Positions 32,891-44,520 of a stretch of DNA of 64,000 nucleotides are shown here, piece by piece. Positions within the stretch are counted from its first letter, which is position 1. The number at the start of each line of letters is the position of its first letter. Under the pieces are notes generated by a model. It made no database searches and was not told the origin of the DNA. It saw only the letters and a program-made list of their open reading frames with translations. Made by a program: the position numbers and the translations under genes. The DNA is taken from the NCBI RefSeq assembly GCF_024679245.1, contig NC_090191.1, positions 2,686,778 to 2,750,777 on the forward strand. Reading direction: 5' to 3'. Source of the stretch: Pseudorasbora parva (lineage: Eukaryota > Chordata > Actinopteri > Cypriniformes > Gobionidae).

Positions 32891-33232
32891 GATTGCAAAA
32901 TAGCCTCGCCCCCCTTATTTAATATTCTCGAAGGAGGGGTTTATGTAAATATTGTACCCCCTGATGTCAGCTAGTCTGGAGGAAAAGGCTGTAGTTCCCT
33001 ACCGGCCATTTGCTGTAGTTTTTAGAAATGTATTTCTTTAAAAGCAAATATCTCACTTTCCTTTAAACTTTGAATGTTGCAACTTTGCAGATGTTGTTTT
33101 TGCTCATACATCAACATTATACACTAGCTAAAGTTAGAAAAATGAAATCGTGGTTTACCACCCGTTTAAATGTTTTAATATCTTGATATATTTTGTTTTG
33201 TGCCATTAAACTGGGCTTTTTGTCTCTTTTAG
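32891..33232 (+). repeat. 3' end of FiNZ intron (gene 3 copy)
   Basis: From about 32917 (ttaatattctcgaaggaggg) to the acceptor AG at 33231-33232 this matches the corresponding parts upstream of genes 1 and 2. It keeps the uninterrupted branch-point region that the SINE disrupts in gene 2. Confidence 0.7.
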
Positions 33233-34230
33233 ATCTGATGGCTCTGAAAGTGGAGAGTCAAGAACTAAATGAAATGGAAGAGAAAGATATGAATGGGCAA
33301 CATCATGATTTCATAACTGGAGAAAAATCTTTTAGTTGCTCACAGACTGAAAAGATTTCCACACAAAAAATCACTCAAAAGCCAGGAAAGAGTTTAAGTA
33401 GAAACCAACATCTTAAAGTCCACATCAGAGTTCACAATGGAGAGAAGCCGTTCACCCGCCAAGAGTGTAAAAAGAGCTTTATTAAAGAAGAAAACCATAA
33501 AAAACACACAAGTATTTACACTGAAGAGAAGCCTTATACCTGCCAAAAGTGTGGAAAGAGTTTCACTGAAAAAGGGAGTCTCAGACTACACATGAGAATT
33601 CACACTGGAGAGAAGCCTTATACCTGCCAACAGTGTGGAAAGAGTTTCACTCAAAAAGGAAACCTTGAGGGACACATGAAAATTCACAGTGGAGAGAAGC
33701 CTTACACCTGCCAAGAGTGTGGAAAGAGTTTCACTCATAAATTGGGTCTTAAAGTCCACATGAGAGTTCACACTGGAGAGAAGCCTTACACCTGCCAAGA
33801 GTGTGAAAAGAGTTTCACTCATCAAGTGAGTCTTAAAGTCCACATGAGAGTTCACACTGGAGAGAAGCCGTTCACCTGCCAAGAGTGTGGAAAGGGTTTC
33901 AGTGAAAAAGGGAGTCTCAGAGTCCACATGAGAATTCACTCTGGAGAGAAGCCTTTCATCTGCCTACAGTGTGGGAAGAGTTTCACTCGAAAAAGCAACC
34001 TTGAGGACCACATGAGAATTCACAGTGGAGAGAAGCCTTTCACCTGCCAAGAATTTGGAAAGAATTTCACTCATAAAGTGACTCTTAATGTCCACATGAG
34101 AATTCATACTAGAGAGAAGCCTTACACCTGCCAACAGTGTGGAACAAATTTCAATCGAAAAGGGCATCTTAAAACTCACATGAGAATTCACACTGTAGCA
34201 AAGCCAAAAGTGTGGAAAGAGTTTCCCTAG
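33233..34230 (+). CDS. FiNZ-type C2H2 zinc-finger protein, last exon, truncated (gene 3)
   Basis: Starts L-M-A-L-K-V-E-S-Q-E-L-N-E-M after the AG, phase 1, then HHDFITGEKSFSCSQTEK. A degenerate finger precedes eight 84-bp finger units. Unit 7 has its second zinc ligand changed (CQEF where CQEC is expected), so it should not bind zinc. After unit 8 the reading frame is lost near 34192-34200 (TVAKPKVWKEFP, TAG at 34228-34230). The remaining finger and the PSSE terminus persist in another frame to a TGA at about 34291. No FiNZ first exon is visible between genes 2 and 3. The array could be an alternative last exon of gene 2 or a decaying copy. Seven fingers look intact. Confidence 0.8.
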
Positions 34231-34291
34231 AAAAGGAAGACTTGAGAAACACATGAGAGTTCACACTGGAGAGAAGCCTTCTTCTGAATGA
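34231..34291 (+). pseudogene. out-of-frame terminal finger of gene 3
   Basis: Bases 34203-34291 still encode a finger end (SF..KGRLEKHMRVHTGEKPSSE pattern) ending in TGA, but in a different frame from the upstream array. Comparison with gene 2 suggests a small deletion around 34192-34200. Confidence 0.7.
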
Positions 34292-35439
34292 GTACATCAT
34301 CTTCTGATCAAAACACACATGAGGAAGATGGAGTAAAACAAGCGATCATATGTAAGCAGATGCATATGCAAAATTACGTGATCAACATTAAACATCATAT
34401 AAATCAAAACAGCCCATAATGTTACTGAATGAAATGTGGACCCAGGACGAGCTCTGGGACTGTGAAGAATTAGGGGTGTTGATGGACTCCATCTACTCCA
34501 TCTGTGTTTGATCATCGCTCTGAATGTAGTCTTTAGCCCTGTTCGCACAGGATTAGTATTATCTCGGGACCTCTGTGATATAGAAATTACTCCCCCACAT
34601 CTGAGTTTTGCGTGGCACATTCGCACGGGAAAAACAAAGCCTGTTATTTTACTCGAATTTACTGACTTCTCCCAGATATGATGTCAAGACTTTTAAATGT
34701 TTTTTCGTTATAGATATAGCTGTATGAAATCATTAACAGTCATATGTATCGATATCATTTTAATAGTTTTATAGTAATAAAAATAATTTTGTTCAGTTAG
34801 AGAACAGACGCTACATTTAAAAACTGAACCGAGCACAGACCAGCAGAGGGAGTCAGATTTTATTTATAACGAGTGAGAAGATGAGAATATATGGCGGAAG
34901 ATTCAGTTTCAAAGCTTAATGTAAAAGCGCCCATTTAAACGAGCTTGTCAGTGTAATGTTCTGTTGTTATGTTTTTCTTTAAGAATGGTATTGATATTAA
35001 TAAAAAACAAACCCTTCAAGCAATTTACTCTCAAATTGGTACTCATTCTACAGTGAAAGATAAAGATAGAAACAAAAACCTTACAAAAATTATATAAATT
35101 ATATATATTATATAAAATCCGCCTAATCTTGGCCAAGTTACAGAGATGCCGATTCGGGACTAATATTATCCCATGACCTTGGTGTTTGGCGAAATATGGT
35201 AGGTAATTTGCGGGGGAATTTTTACTTTACAAATTGCATACATGGCTGATTCGCAGAGGATTAAGATTCAGGAGAAAAAAAAAGTTACTAACTACACCCA
35301 ATGTTAAAAGCGTTTGAAGCTACCTCAGGGCGCATCGTGTTGATGACCCATACTAAGTTATGTCAATCTGAAATATATTACTGAGACCAGAAAATATGGC
35401 GGAAAATGAATACTTAAACAATAGGCTTAAACAATATTT
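34292..35439 (+). other. 3' flank of FiNZ gene 3 with hAT transposase-start remnant
   Basis: The shared 3' UTR block extends to about 34640. At 34889 ATGGCGGAAGATTCAGTTTC repeats the transposase-like start seen at 21759 and again meets a stop within about 16 codons. The rest is AT-rich with no gene. Confidence 0.5.
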
Positions 35440-35600
35440 TTTTATATCAATCAATCAATCAACTTTATTTATATAGCGCTTTTACAATGACGATTGTGTC
35501 AAAGCAGCTTCACTGTCAAACAGGACAATATTGCAACAAAATTAGATTTGGCTGTACAGTCGTTCTGGAGAAAACAGTGATGTTATCAGCTTATTTTAAT
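35440..35600 (-). repeat. LINE 3'-tail repeat with (TCAA)n end
   Basis: It begins with tcaatcaatcaatcaacttt and continues tatttatatagcgctttt and caaagcagcttcac, a frequent fish repeat whose simple-repeat end marks the LINE 3' terminus on the minus strand. A related diverged copy is at 42335-42660. Confidence 0.5.
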
Positions 35601-36250
35601 TTATCATATAGCGACATTGTTGGCATTTCAGTATTATAGTTTATAGAATTAAATAAAACCTAATTCATAATTTGTATTTGTATAATTAGTTGAATAACTT
35701 TAATCATAATTTTATACAGGCTAAACATTCTCACACACACACGTTGTTGTAGATACAGATTCAAATTACTCATCATGTGGCACAATTGTCAATACCAATA
35801 CTTCAATAGAAAGGAAGTGATGCATTTTACTAAATGTGATTGTAAATGTAATAATAGTGATTTTATAATGTCTAAATATGAATTACAGATCAATATTAGG
35901 GAGTAGTAGGTGCACAAATTGATGAAAATTAAGTTACTATAAGTTGTATTCTTAGATTTTAGCTCAACATTGTTTGTAAAGGATCATAAATAGTTGCTGG
36001 ATGAATTGAAATGTCACAAATATACTTCTTACTGTGGGTTTAAAAGTTATGTTTAATATGTGACAATGTTATGTTATTATGGAAGTTTATCAGATTTTAA
36101 AGAGTAATGTGGTGTTCCTAGGAAGTTGTTTAGGACTATTCTTATCAACATTTTTACCAATAAGCTTCCTCCAGTTTTAAACAGACAGTCGTGCATTTTG
36201 TTTTGAAAACCACTGCACCACTGTCGTGTCCGTGGTGTTAGGGGTTGACA
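35601..36250. other. AT-rich noncoding DNA
   Basis: No coding region and no repeat that I can name. Confidence 0.35.
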
Positions 36251-36258
36251 GTTTTGAC

Positions 36259-37643
36259 CAGGGCTGGACTGGGGCTAAAATTCGGCTTGAATGTTTTTGC
36301 TGGGGTTGGGGCCTTAAATTGGCGTATATAAATAAAACTAGGACAAGGACAAATAATGATAGATATTATCGAATTTGCTGCAAATGCAGATAAACTTAAT
36401 ATTGCTTTTTTTGTCACACAGAAATGCCCTTGGCAGTAAAGCACTGATGATTTTGAGCTAGGATGTAATAAAGTAAATTTACTTCTTTTAAATGTTGTCA
36501 TCATTTACTCACTCTCGTGTCGTTCCAAGCCTGTATGACTTCAGTGAAACACAAAATAAGATGTTTTGAAGACTGTTGGCAACCAAGCCATTTTGGTTAA
36601 GCTACCATTTGAATATTGTATGAACAAAAAAAAAGACTCAAATTATTTTATTTTATGCTACACAGAAATAAATTCATTTAGGTTTGGAATGACATTGGGG
36701 TGAGTAAATGATCACATTTTTGGGTTGACCAATCATATTTTTCAAAAGTTAACACATAATTTAAGTAAGACACTGATATCTATCTTTCATGAGGCTATTG
36801 AATTTCATTAAATCTATTTTAAAAAGTTAATAAAACTTTTGTTCATGGGATCCAGACTTTAAAACTGTTTTATAGATTATATGTTTAACTGTAGGCTAGT
36901 TTCATTTAAATTTAAGATCATGGTAGTCACAGGGTAAAAAACATAGACTGTAAAAACCTTGCTCCTCATTATATTTCTAAAACTATATAAAACATATATA
37001 ATAAACTATTATATTTGTAAGTAAAAAAAATTTAAACACCTTTAGAAAATACGAAAACAGCCTCTATAAAAGTGATTTCTATTCTGCAATATTAATTTAA
37101 GTAATATAGCAACATTTTTAATAAATGTTTCTTCCAAAAAAAAACATATTTATTTGCTGTTAGCTGCAATGTAAATTGTGCTTGTGTTAAAGTGAAACGT
37201 TTGTGTGTATTGCCGTTTTCCACTTAACCTCGTCATGAATACTTGCTCGTTGCTGTTTTCAGCTGATTCAACACAGAACCTGTTATATTCCCATATCATA
37301 CGATTGTATAAAACTAAATTCGGAGTCAAAGTGCTGTATAGAGCAGCATTTAAACGCAGTGTATGTTCGCCAGCGGCTGCGCTGTGCGGATATTCGCCTT
37401 TTGCAGTTCCATGCGCTCAAATAGGTCTACTAATAAATAAATAAATACAAAAATAGCGCCTAATATGGAGGGGAGGTCTCTCTCGCTTCGTCTTGTCAAT
37501 TCAGAAGACAAACCAATGGGCCGCTGTCGCTGCATGTTGTCAGTGGTACAAAAAAAAAAATTTTTTACAAAACACTACCGGCCCCAAAGTGCATCGGCCC
37601 ACCGGGCAAATGCCCGGTATGCCAGATTACCAGTCCAGCCCTG
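36259..37643. mobile_element. hAT non-autonomous transposon, complete
   Basis: Terminal inverted repeats CAGGGCTGGACTGG (left) and the same sequence inverted at the right end are flanked by a perfect 8-bp target duplication GTTTTGAC at 36251-36258 and 37644-37651. Length is 1385 bp. No transposase frame is recognisable. A partial copy of the same family, inverted, is at about 61975-62387. Internal palindromic text near 37600 (gggcaaatgcccgg) is subterminal. Confidence 0.9.
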
Positions 37644-37651
37644 GTTTTGAC

Positions 37652-37975
37652 CCATAGACCAGATATGCAAAATGAAGACCAGGATGTTCAATCATCGGAG
37701 AGAATTTTACTGAAGAATAGTTTGCAGTTTCATCGGTAGAGTCAGCTTCAGAGTCTCTCAGGCCGGTGTCAGGCCAGACTCTACTCTACCTTACACAAAA
37801 TTACCACACCAGTTATACCAATTTCAAGGGCATGATTTACATAATTATGGACACGTGGAATATTACTGATTGGCATAAAGTCTAAACGATGTGTCACGTG
37901 AGAATAGATAGGAGATGTTGTTGTTGTGGTTGTTGTTGTTGTTAATCAGGATGTATACATCAGACAATCCCAAGA
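37652..37975. other. noncoding spacer with GTT repeats
   Basis: No gene. A short (GTT)n-like run occurs at about 37915-37942. Confidence 0.4.
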
Positions 37976-38030
37976 TTTACATTTACATTTATGCATTTAG
38001 CAGACGCTTTTATCCAAAGCGACTTACAAC

Positions 38031-39155
38031 TCAGGAGAACAGGAAGCGATCCGTCAAGAAGAGGCAACGTAACACAAAAAGTGCCCCAAATACCAAGATT
38101 TGTACACTGCTCAGAGTAGCAAAAACCAGAAAAGGGAAGAAGAAAGGAGAGATAGAGGAAGAATGAGTTTTTTTTTTTTTTTTTTGTAAGATTAAGTGCT
38201 CGTGGAGTGAGTCGAAGTATGCTGGTGCTGAGCTTGTGGAAGATCCATAAGCAAGAGTCAGAGCTTTGAAATTGATCCGGGCAGCGAGTGGTAGCCAATG
38301 CAGAGAGATGAATAGAGGTGTGACATGAGCCACTTTGGGCTCATTGAAGACAAGATGTGCCGCAGCATTCTGGATCATTTGCAGTGGTTTGATTGCACAA
38401 GATGGAAGTCCAGCCAGAAGCGCATTGCAATAGTCAAGTCTAGAAATGACCAGGGCTTGGACAAGAAGCTGTGTTGCATGCACCGTAAGGAATGGTCTGA
38501 TTTTCCTGATGTTGTGCAATGCAAACCTGCATGACCGAGCTGTCTTTGAGATGTGGTTTTTGAAGGACAGCTGGTCATCAAAGATTACTCCAAGATTTCT
38601 GACCGACCCTGAAGGAGTAATCAAAGATGAACCTAGCTGGATGGTAAAATCGTGTTGTATGGTGGGATTAGCAGGGAAAACAAGCAGCTCAGTCTTTGCT
38701 AGATTGAGCTGCAGGTGATGTTTTTTCATCCATGCCGAGATGTCCGCCAGACAGCTTGAGATTCGTGCAGCTGTGGGATCATCTGGTTGAAATGAGAGGT
38801 AGAGCTGTGTGTCATCAGCATAACAATGATATGAGAGGCCATGTGCCTGAATGATGGGTCCTAATGATGTAGTGTAAATGGAGAAGAGGAGAGGTCCAAG
38901 CACTGAGCCCTGAGGAACCCCCGTGGTCAGTTGATGTGTTTTGGATACCTCTCCTCTCCAGGCAACCTTAAAAGACCTACCTGTGAGATAGGACTCAAAC
39001 CAGTGGAGAGGAGTCCCTGTGATGCCCAGTGATGAGGGGGTGGACAGAAGAATCTGATGATTCACAGTGTCAAAGGCAGCAGATAGATAAAGGAGGATGA
39101 AGACTGATGATTTGAATGCAGCTTTAGCCAGCCGCAGGGCTTCAGTAACTGACAA
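38031..39155 (-). pseudogene. L2 reverse transcriptase and C-terminus (copy 4)
   Basis: 374 codons in one frame: motif A region LYLSAAFDTVNHQ, motif B GVPQGSVLGPLLF, motif C YADDTQLY, then NLGVIFDDQLSF, IRPFLTVHATQLLVQALVIS and HVTPLFISLHWLP. The C-terminus is abruptly replaced near 38210 by a poly-Lys stretch from an A/T run. The upstream fingers region is deleted, so the enzyme is not functional. Confidence 0.75.
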
Positions 39156-39661
39156 TAATGCTGTCTCAGTTGAGTGGCCCTTTTTGAAACCTGACTGGTT
39201 TACGTCCAGTTGATTAGTCTGTGAGAGGAAAGATGAGACCTGATGATGTGTGTGAGTGCTGGTAAGAGTGTAGGGGAGATGGCTTGTAGGAGATGTGAGG
39301 GGATGGGATCTAGAGGGCAGGTAGTGGGATGGCTGGAGAGGAGAAGCTTAGATTTTTCATCCTCAGTGAGTGTAGAGAAGGAGGAGAGAAGATGTTTGGG
39401 TGTGGATGTGACTGATTCAAAATTGTGTGTGTGTGTGGAGGTGTGAACTGACTGCTGATGAGTGTGTTTTTTTCTGTGAAAAAATGGGCAAGATCGTCTG
39501 CAGATAGAGAGGTGGTGGGAGGTGGTGGAGGGGGACAGAGGAGAGAGTTGAAAGTTCTGAAAAGTGTGCGTGAGTCTGAGGTGCTGTTGATTTTGTTGTG
39601 AAAATATGAGGATTTAGCTGTATGGATGTCCTGTGAGAAGGAAATGAGCAGAGATTGGTAC

Positions 39662-40723
39662 TTACTCAGATGGGTCGTTTGATTTGCGCCATTTTCTCTC
39701 TCCTGCCCAAAGTCTGGTCCAGTGTTCACGAAGAACATCAGATAACCAAGGGTTAGAGGGAGTAGCGCGAGCTGGCCTAGAAGACAGAGGGCAGATAGTA
39801 TCTAGACAAGAGGTTAAAGTGGAACATAAAGTGTCTGTTGCAGTGTTGACATCCATAGAGGAGAATTGTGTGGGTGACGGAAGAGAGGATGACACAACGG
39901 AGGAGAGGTGAGAGGGAGAAAGAGAACGCAGGTTTCGTCTGAAACTAACTGGTAGAGGAAGTGGAAGTGTATGAGTAGTAAGATGTAGATTAAATGTGAT
40001 GAAGTAATGATCAGAGAAATGTAAGGGTTTGACCAAAGTGTTTTCTGTAGTGCAGTTGCGTATGTAGACGAGGTCAAGTTGGTTGCCAGATTTGTGTGTG
40101 TGTGAGGTAGTAAGGAGTTTGAGATCGAATGAGGATAGAAGGGAGTGAAAATCTGTAGCATACGGTTTGTCCAGGTGGATGTTGAAATCACCAAAAATTA
40201 CAAGTGGGCTGCCATCCTCAGGGAATGAGGATAGCAGCACATCTAGTTCCTCAACAAAGGTGCCCAATTGACCTGGAGGGCAGTAAATGACTACAAGATG
40301 GATTTTAGCAGGAGCTGTAACTGTAATAGCATGGTATTCAAATGTGTTGTTATTACAGAGAGAGGTGTGAGTTGAGTATTTCCAATTGTTTTTGATAAGA
40401 AAACCTGTGCCTCCACCTCTGCCAGTGTGGCGAGGGGTGTGTGAGAAAGAGAAATTGTTAGAGAGAGCAGCAGGAGTTGCTGAGTCTAATGGACGGATCC
40501 AGGTCTCAGTCAAGCCCAAGATATTCAGATTGGATTGAGTGGCAAAGGCTGGAATGAAGTCAGCTTTGTTTACAGCTGACTGACAATTCCATAGACCCAG
40601 AGAAAACGAGGGAGAAATATTAGTAGAGGAAGGAATAGGACGCAGATTAGCAGTGTTGCGCTGCAGTCTGCATCTGATAGTGGAGCGTGGGTTAGAGATA
40701 GTGGGTATGTATTGAAAGCACAT
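39662..40723 (-). pseudogene. L2 endonuclease domain (copy 4)
   Basis: 353 codons. The start MCFQ matches copy 1. Motifs are LGLWNCQSAVNKADFI, LTETWIRPLDS, GRGGGTGFLI, FGDFNIHLDKP, GNQLDLVYIRNC and SDHYFITF. The endonuclease looks complete. The frame shifts near 39690 into 39310-39738, which carries the spacer. Confidence 0.75.
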
Positions 40724-41030
40724 TGTGAGAAAAGAGAGAAGGAAAAAGAGGACAGAGAAATAAATACTTAAGTGCGTTCTCGGTGTTCGTTCTACGGTGG
40801 AGTCGATCGTAGGTAGAGTCGAAAGAAGATGTCTTTACACTCGTCGGCCTTAGTTGATCGTAGGTAGAGTCAAAAGAAGATGTCTTTACACTCGTCGGTC
40901 TTCACACGAGGCGGCTGAACACGAGGGCTGAACGCTCCCGCTGACGCTACAGCGACAGCGCTGACACGCTTATTAAATACACACTGATCAATACTTGAGT
41001 GAGAACAGCTGTGGACGCTTTTATAGATTG

Positions 41031-41284
41031 GGGTAATGTTGACTTCAGGGGAGTCCTAGAAAGACGCCAAGAGGTCTAGCGTGTGAGAAAAAGCGGTCCC
41101 ATCCAGTCGGAAGACCTGCACAGAACATGTAACACACACACACACACACACAAGACTCTAGGGCAAATCTCTCCTCCAAGGTTAGTCCTGTGAGCTTATG
41201 AACAGGACAAGATATCAACACCACATGACAAACGAATCTCCAGAAACAAAAGTATGACTAATATCATCTACCTCATTCTATAAA
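41031..41284. other. spacer between inverted L2 copies
   Basis: Contains a short (CA)n run at about 41131-41151. No gene. Confidence 0.4.
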
Positions 41285-41832
41285 CCATTATATTTGCACA
41301 ACATCAGGAAAATCAGACCGTTCCTTACGGAGCATGCAACACAGCTTCTTGTCCAAGCCCTGGTCATTTCTAGACTTGACTATTGCAATGCGCTTCTGGC
41401 TGGACTTCCATCTTGTGCAATCAAACCGCTGCAAATGATCCAGAACGCTGCAGCACGTCTTGTCTTCAATATGCCCAAAAAAACCTCTCTTGATCTTTTT
41501 CTTTCATTGTTCCTGGTTGGTGGAACGATCTTCCGTCCTCCATACGCACAACAGAATCACTCGCTTCATTCAAAAGACGGGTAAAAACTCATCTCTTCCA
41601 TGAGCACTTAATCTTACATAAAATAAAAAAAACTTTTTCCCCCTCTATTTCTCCTTTCTTCTTTCCTTTTCTGGTCTTTGCTACACTGAGCAGTGTACAA
41701 ATCTTGGTATTTAGGGCACTTTTTGTGTTTCCTTACCTCTTCTTGACGGATCGCTTCCTGTTCTCCTGAGTTGTAAGTCGCTTTTTGGATAAAAGCGTCT
41801 GCTAAATGCATAAATGTAAATGTCAATGTAAA
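41285..41832 (+). pseudogene. L2 3' fragment in opposite orientation (copy 5)
   Basis: The + frame reads NIRKIRPFLTEHATQLL and RLDYCNALLAGLPSCAIKPL, then skips to the very end of the protein (internal deletion after LVFN). The tail ggataaaagcgtctgctaaa follows at about 41786-41805, with ATGTAA-type repeats to 41832. It is closer to copy 4 than to copy 1. With copy 4 it makes a head-to-head inverted pair. Confidence 0.75.
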
Positions 41833-42334
41833 TATAAAGACAAAAATGTACTTCTATCAATGGGGAAAATCACACTATATAAATGGGAAGAAATCACAAT
41901 TGGGAGACTCAAATCCCTCCCATCCCTTCCTGTCCTGGGGTTACTAACAACAGGCAGGATTCACCGCTTGGAAGTTCTAACCCTCTCTCCAAGGCCCTGT
42001 TGGTCAGGACCCAGAGATAGAGGTCAGGCTGTCTCGGTCAGACTGTCTCTGGAAAGCAAATTAGAAACACAATCCAGTAGAGTCGAAATCATATTAAATA
42101 ATAGTTAAATGTTATTGATATTTAATGATCAAATAAAATTGATTGTCAATAATTCATTATTTTGAAAGGATAATAACTGATTATTTAATTCATGAGGTTA
42201 TTAAAAATCATTCAAAAGGATAAGATGCATATGATGAAGAGGCAAAGGTATCGGCCCACCCCTTCAGTGGCATCCTGATAAATTCTGATGTTTTGGCAAA
42301 ATTTTAGTTATTCATAGCTGGTCAAGTCAAGTCA
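41833..42334. other. noncoding DNA
   Basis: No gene or named repeat; AT-rich from about 42090. Confidence 0.35.
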
Positions 42335-42660
42335 CCTTTTTTATATAGTGCTTTTAACAAGTCCAGTTTCAAAGCAGCTTTACAGTGTTAACAGGAAAAT
42401 AATGCAACAGATTTTGTACAGCTGCTCTGTTGAAAACGCTGATGTTATCCAGCTAACTCCAATAATCGTGTAGTGTCAATGTGGGCAGATCGGTAATATA
42501 GTTGAAATTTAGGTGTCCCCAACTGAGCAAGCCAAGCCAAAGGCAACGGTGGCAACGAACCAAAACCCCTATAGGGCCAGAATGGAGAAAAAAAATCTTG
42601 GGAGAAACCAGGCTCAGTCAGGGTGCCAGTTCTCCTCTGGCTGACGAAAAACAGTGTATG
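42335..42660 (-). repeat. LINE 3'-UTR-type interspersed repeat
   Basis: Text such as caaagcagctttacagtgtt, gcaagccaagccaaaggcaa and gggagaaaccaggctcagtc is a very common cyprinid repeat related to 35440-35600. No coding content. Confidence 0.5.
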
Positions 42661-43979
42661 ATGTATGATTATAATTCTGGCAACATTATAGTTCAGAATT
42701 CATATTAGATAAATATATATTTGTAAGATTATTTGATAGATTGGAGTTGTCGTGCCAGAGACGGGTTTATTAGGGGCCAAGCTCCGAAGGGGCGAAGGCA
42801 CCTATTGAAACCGTTAGTGTTCCTATTCTTCTTCTTTTTCTTTTTCTTCTTCTTCTTCCGCCATGGGAGTCTATGGCAGCCCATAGAACCGTATGGTAAA
42901 AAGTTGTGAAAATTGGCACACTCATAGAGGCCAGTCTGAGCTGTCACTATAGCAAATTTGGTGTCTCTAACTCAATCCCTCTAGCGCCACCATCTTTCCA
43001 ACGTTTCACTTATGTTTATGCTGATAACTTTTGACTCCTAAGGGCTAGAAACAATATTTCTTGGCTCAAGCCTATTCGATAGCACCATATGACGTCATTT
43101 TCCGGTATGCAAATTTTCCCTCCATTTTCAAACCTACTTTTGCAAACTCGTCCTAGACGGTTACACAAAAATTGAACCAGATCATCTTTAGACCACGCCG
43201 ACAAAAAATCTTGCAAATCATGTTGATTTGTCAAAACGTTTTCGATAGATGCGCAAAAACATTTTACATAACGTTTGTGAAAACACACTTAAGGCAATAT
43301 CTCCACTACGCTTTATCGTATTCAAACCAAACTTGGCACATGTTATCACAAGCATGACCTGAGGCAACATGCAGCGCTTCGGCACAGCGCCACCTACTGG
43401 TCCGGAGATACGAAAACTAGCCTGAGAAGTTTCGAAACAGCGCCACCTAGTGGATACTTTTTTTTCCAAACGCTTATAACTTTGGGTGTGGTTGACATAT
43501 TTTGATGGGAGTATGTTTTTTGGTCTCCTGAATCCTTGCCGAGTCCAACGATACCAGACTTGCCAGGTTTTGGCATATGGTTTGCGCAGCGTTGTAATTT
43601 AGCGCTTAAAAAACATTTGCTGATATCTTCGAAACCGCTAGTCCTATCGAGACGAAACCAGCCTCAGAAGTTCGGAAACATAGGTTGATAGCTAAACGCT
43701 AATGCCCAAATCTCAAAATATTGCTGGTAAGGGGAAGTACATACAGTGGGTTCGTGGGAAAAATCTCATTCATATAAATTGCCATTGTACAAATAGTGCC
43801 CCAGATGGACCGTAGGGTGAATTTGGATCCACTTTGCCCTTTAGGTAATGGGCTATTGGGATGTTTCTGCTTACCCCACCTTCCGCGCCTCTCAAACTGC
43901 TTACTCCGGAATAAGGGCGTAATGGACACCTGTAGGGGGTGACACTCGTCTGCTGACCTCCACCCTCATCCCTGGGACC

Positions 43980-44520
43980 TTTTAATTGTCCATTTCTGAA
44001 CATTTTTGGGGTCAAATGGGGTATTTTCTCCCACCAATGCACTATTTGTCCATTTTCCCTTTGAGTGAATGGATGGGGCTCTTACTTGGGGGGCCTTTAC
44101 TGCCATGTACCATCAATTTGTCCATCTCGCTACTGGGCACATGGGGCCACTCGGGCTGCGGGCCCCTTCCCACAAACCCATTATTTGTCCGCTTCCCTAC
44201 TATAGTGGCAGAATGACCTATTGACCCCCAATGACCGCTCGCCCCACTGCCACGCCTTCCGGGACCGCCCCCCTGAATACCACAAACTCACTATTTGTCT
44301 GCTTCCCTACTATAGTGGCGGAATGACCTATTGACCCCCAATGACCGCTTGCCCCACTGCCACGCCTTCCGGGACCGCCCCCCTGAGTCCCACTAACCCA
44401 CTATTTGTCCGCTTCCCCTACTATAGTGATGGAATGCACCTTTGACCCCAATGTTCGGTCCCTGCGCCTACCGGGACCGCCCCACTGAGTCCCACTAACC
44501 CACTATTTGTCCGTTTACCT
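43980..44520 (-). repeat. G-rich minisatellite, inverted (array B)
   Basis: The + strand shows repeated cactatttgtccgcttccct, atagtggcggaatgacctat and ccactgccacgccttccggg in units of about 110-120 bp. Their reverse complement (ggaatgac equivalents ...gtcattccgccacta..., gcggacaaatagtg) is the array A/C unit in diverged form. So the family lies in both orientations within 3 kb. Confidence 0.75.

Larger units (their letters stand above)
37976..41030 (-). mobile_element. L2 LINE, near full length with internal deletion (copy 4)
   Basis: The 3' end is at about 37976-38030 (tttacatttacattt and gcttttatccaaagcgactt in + orientation). The protein frame starts at 40723 (MCFQYIPTISN) and the 5' leader runs to about 41030. 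Compared with copy 1, a roughly 280-bp stretch between the spacer and the reverse transcriptase (around 39240) is missing. The leader holds a 51-bp tandem duplication (starts at 40805 and 40856) but not the 272-bp monomers of copy 1. It is about as long as copy 1 but more damaged. Confidence 0.8.
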
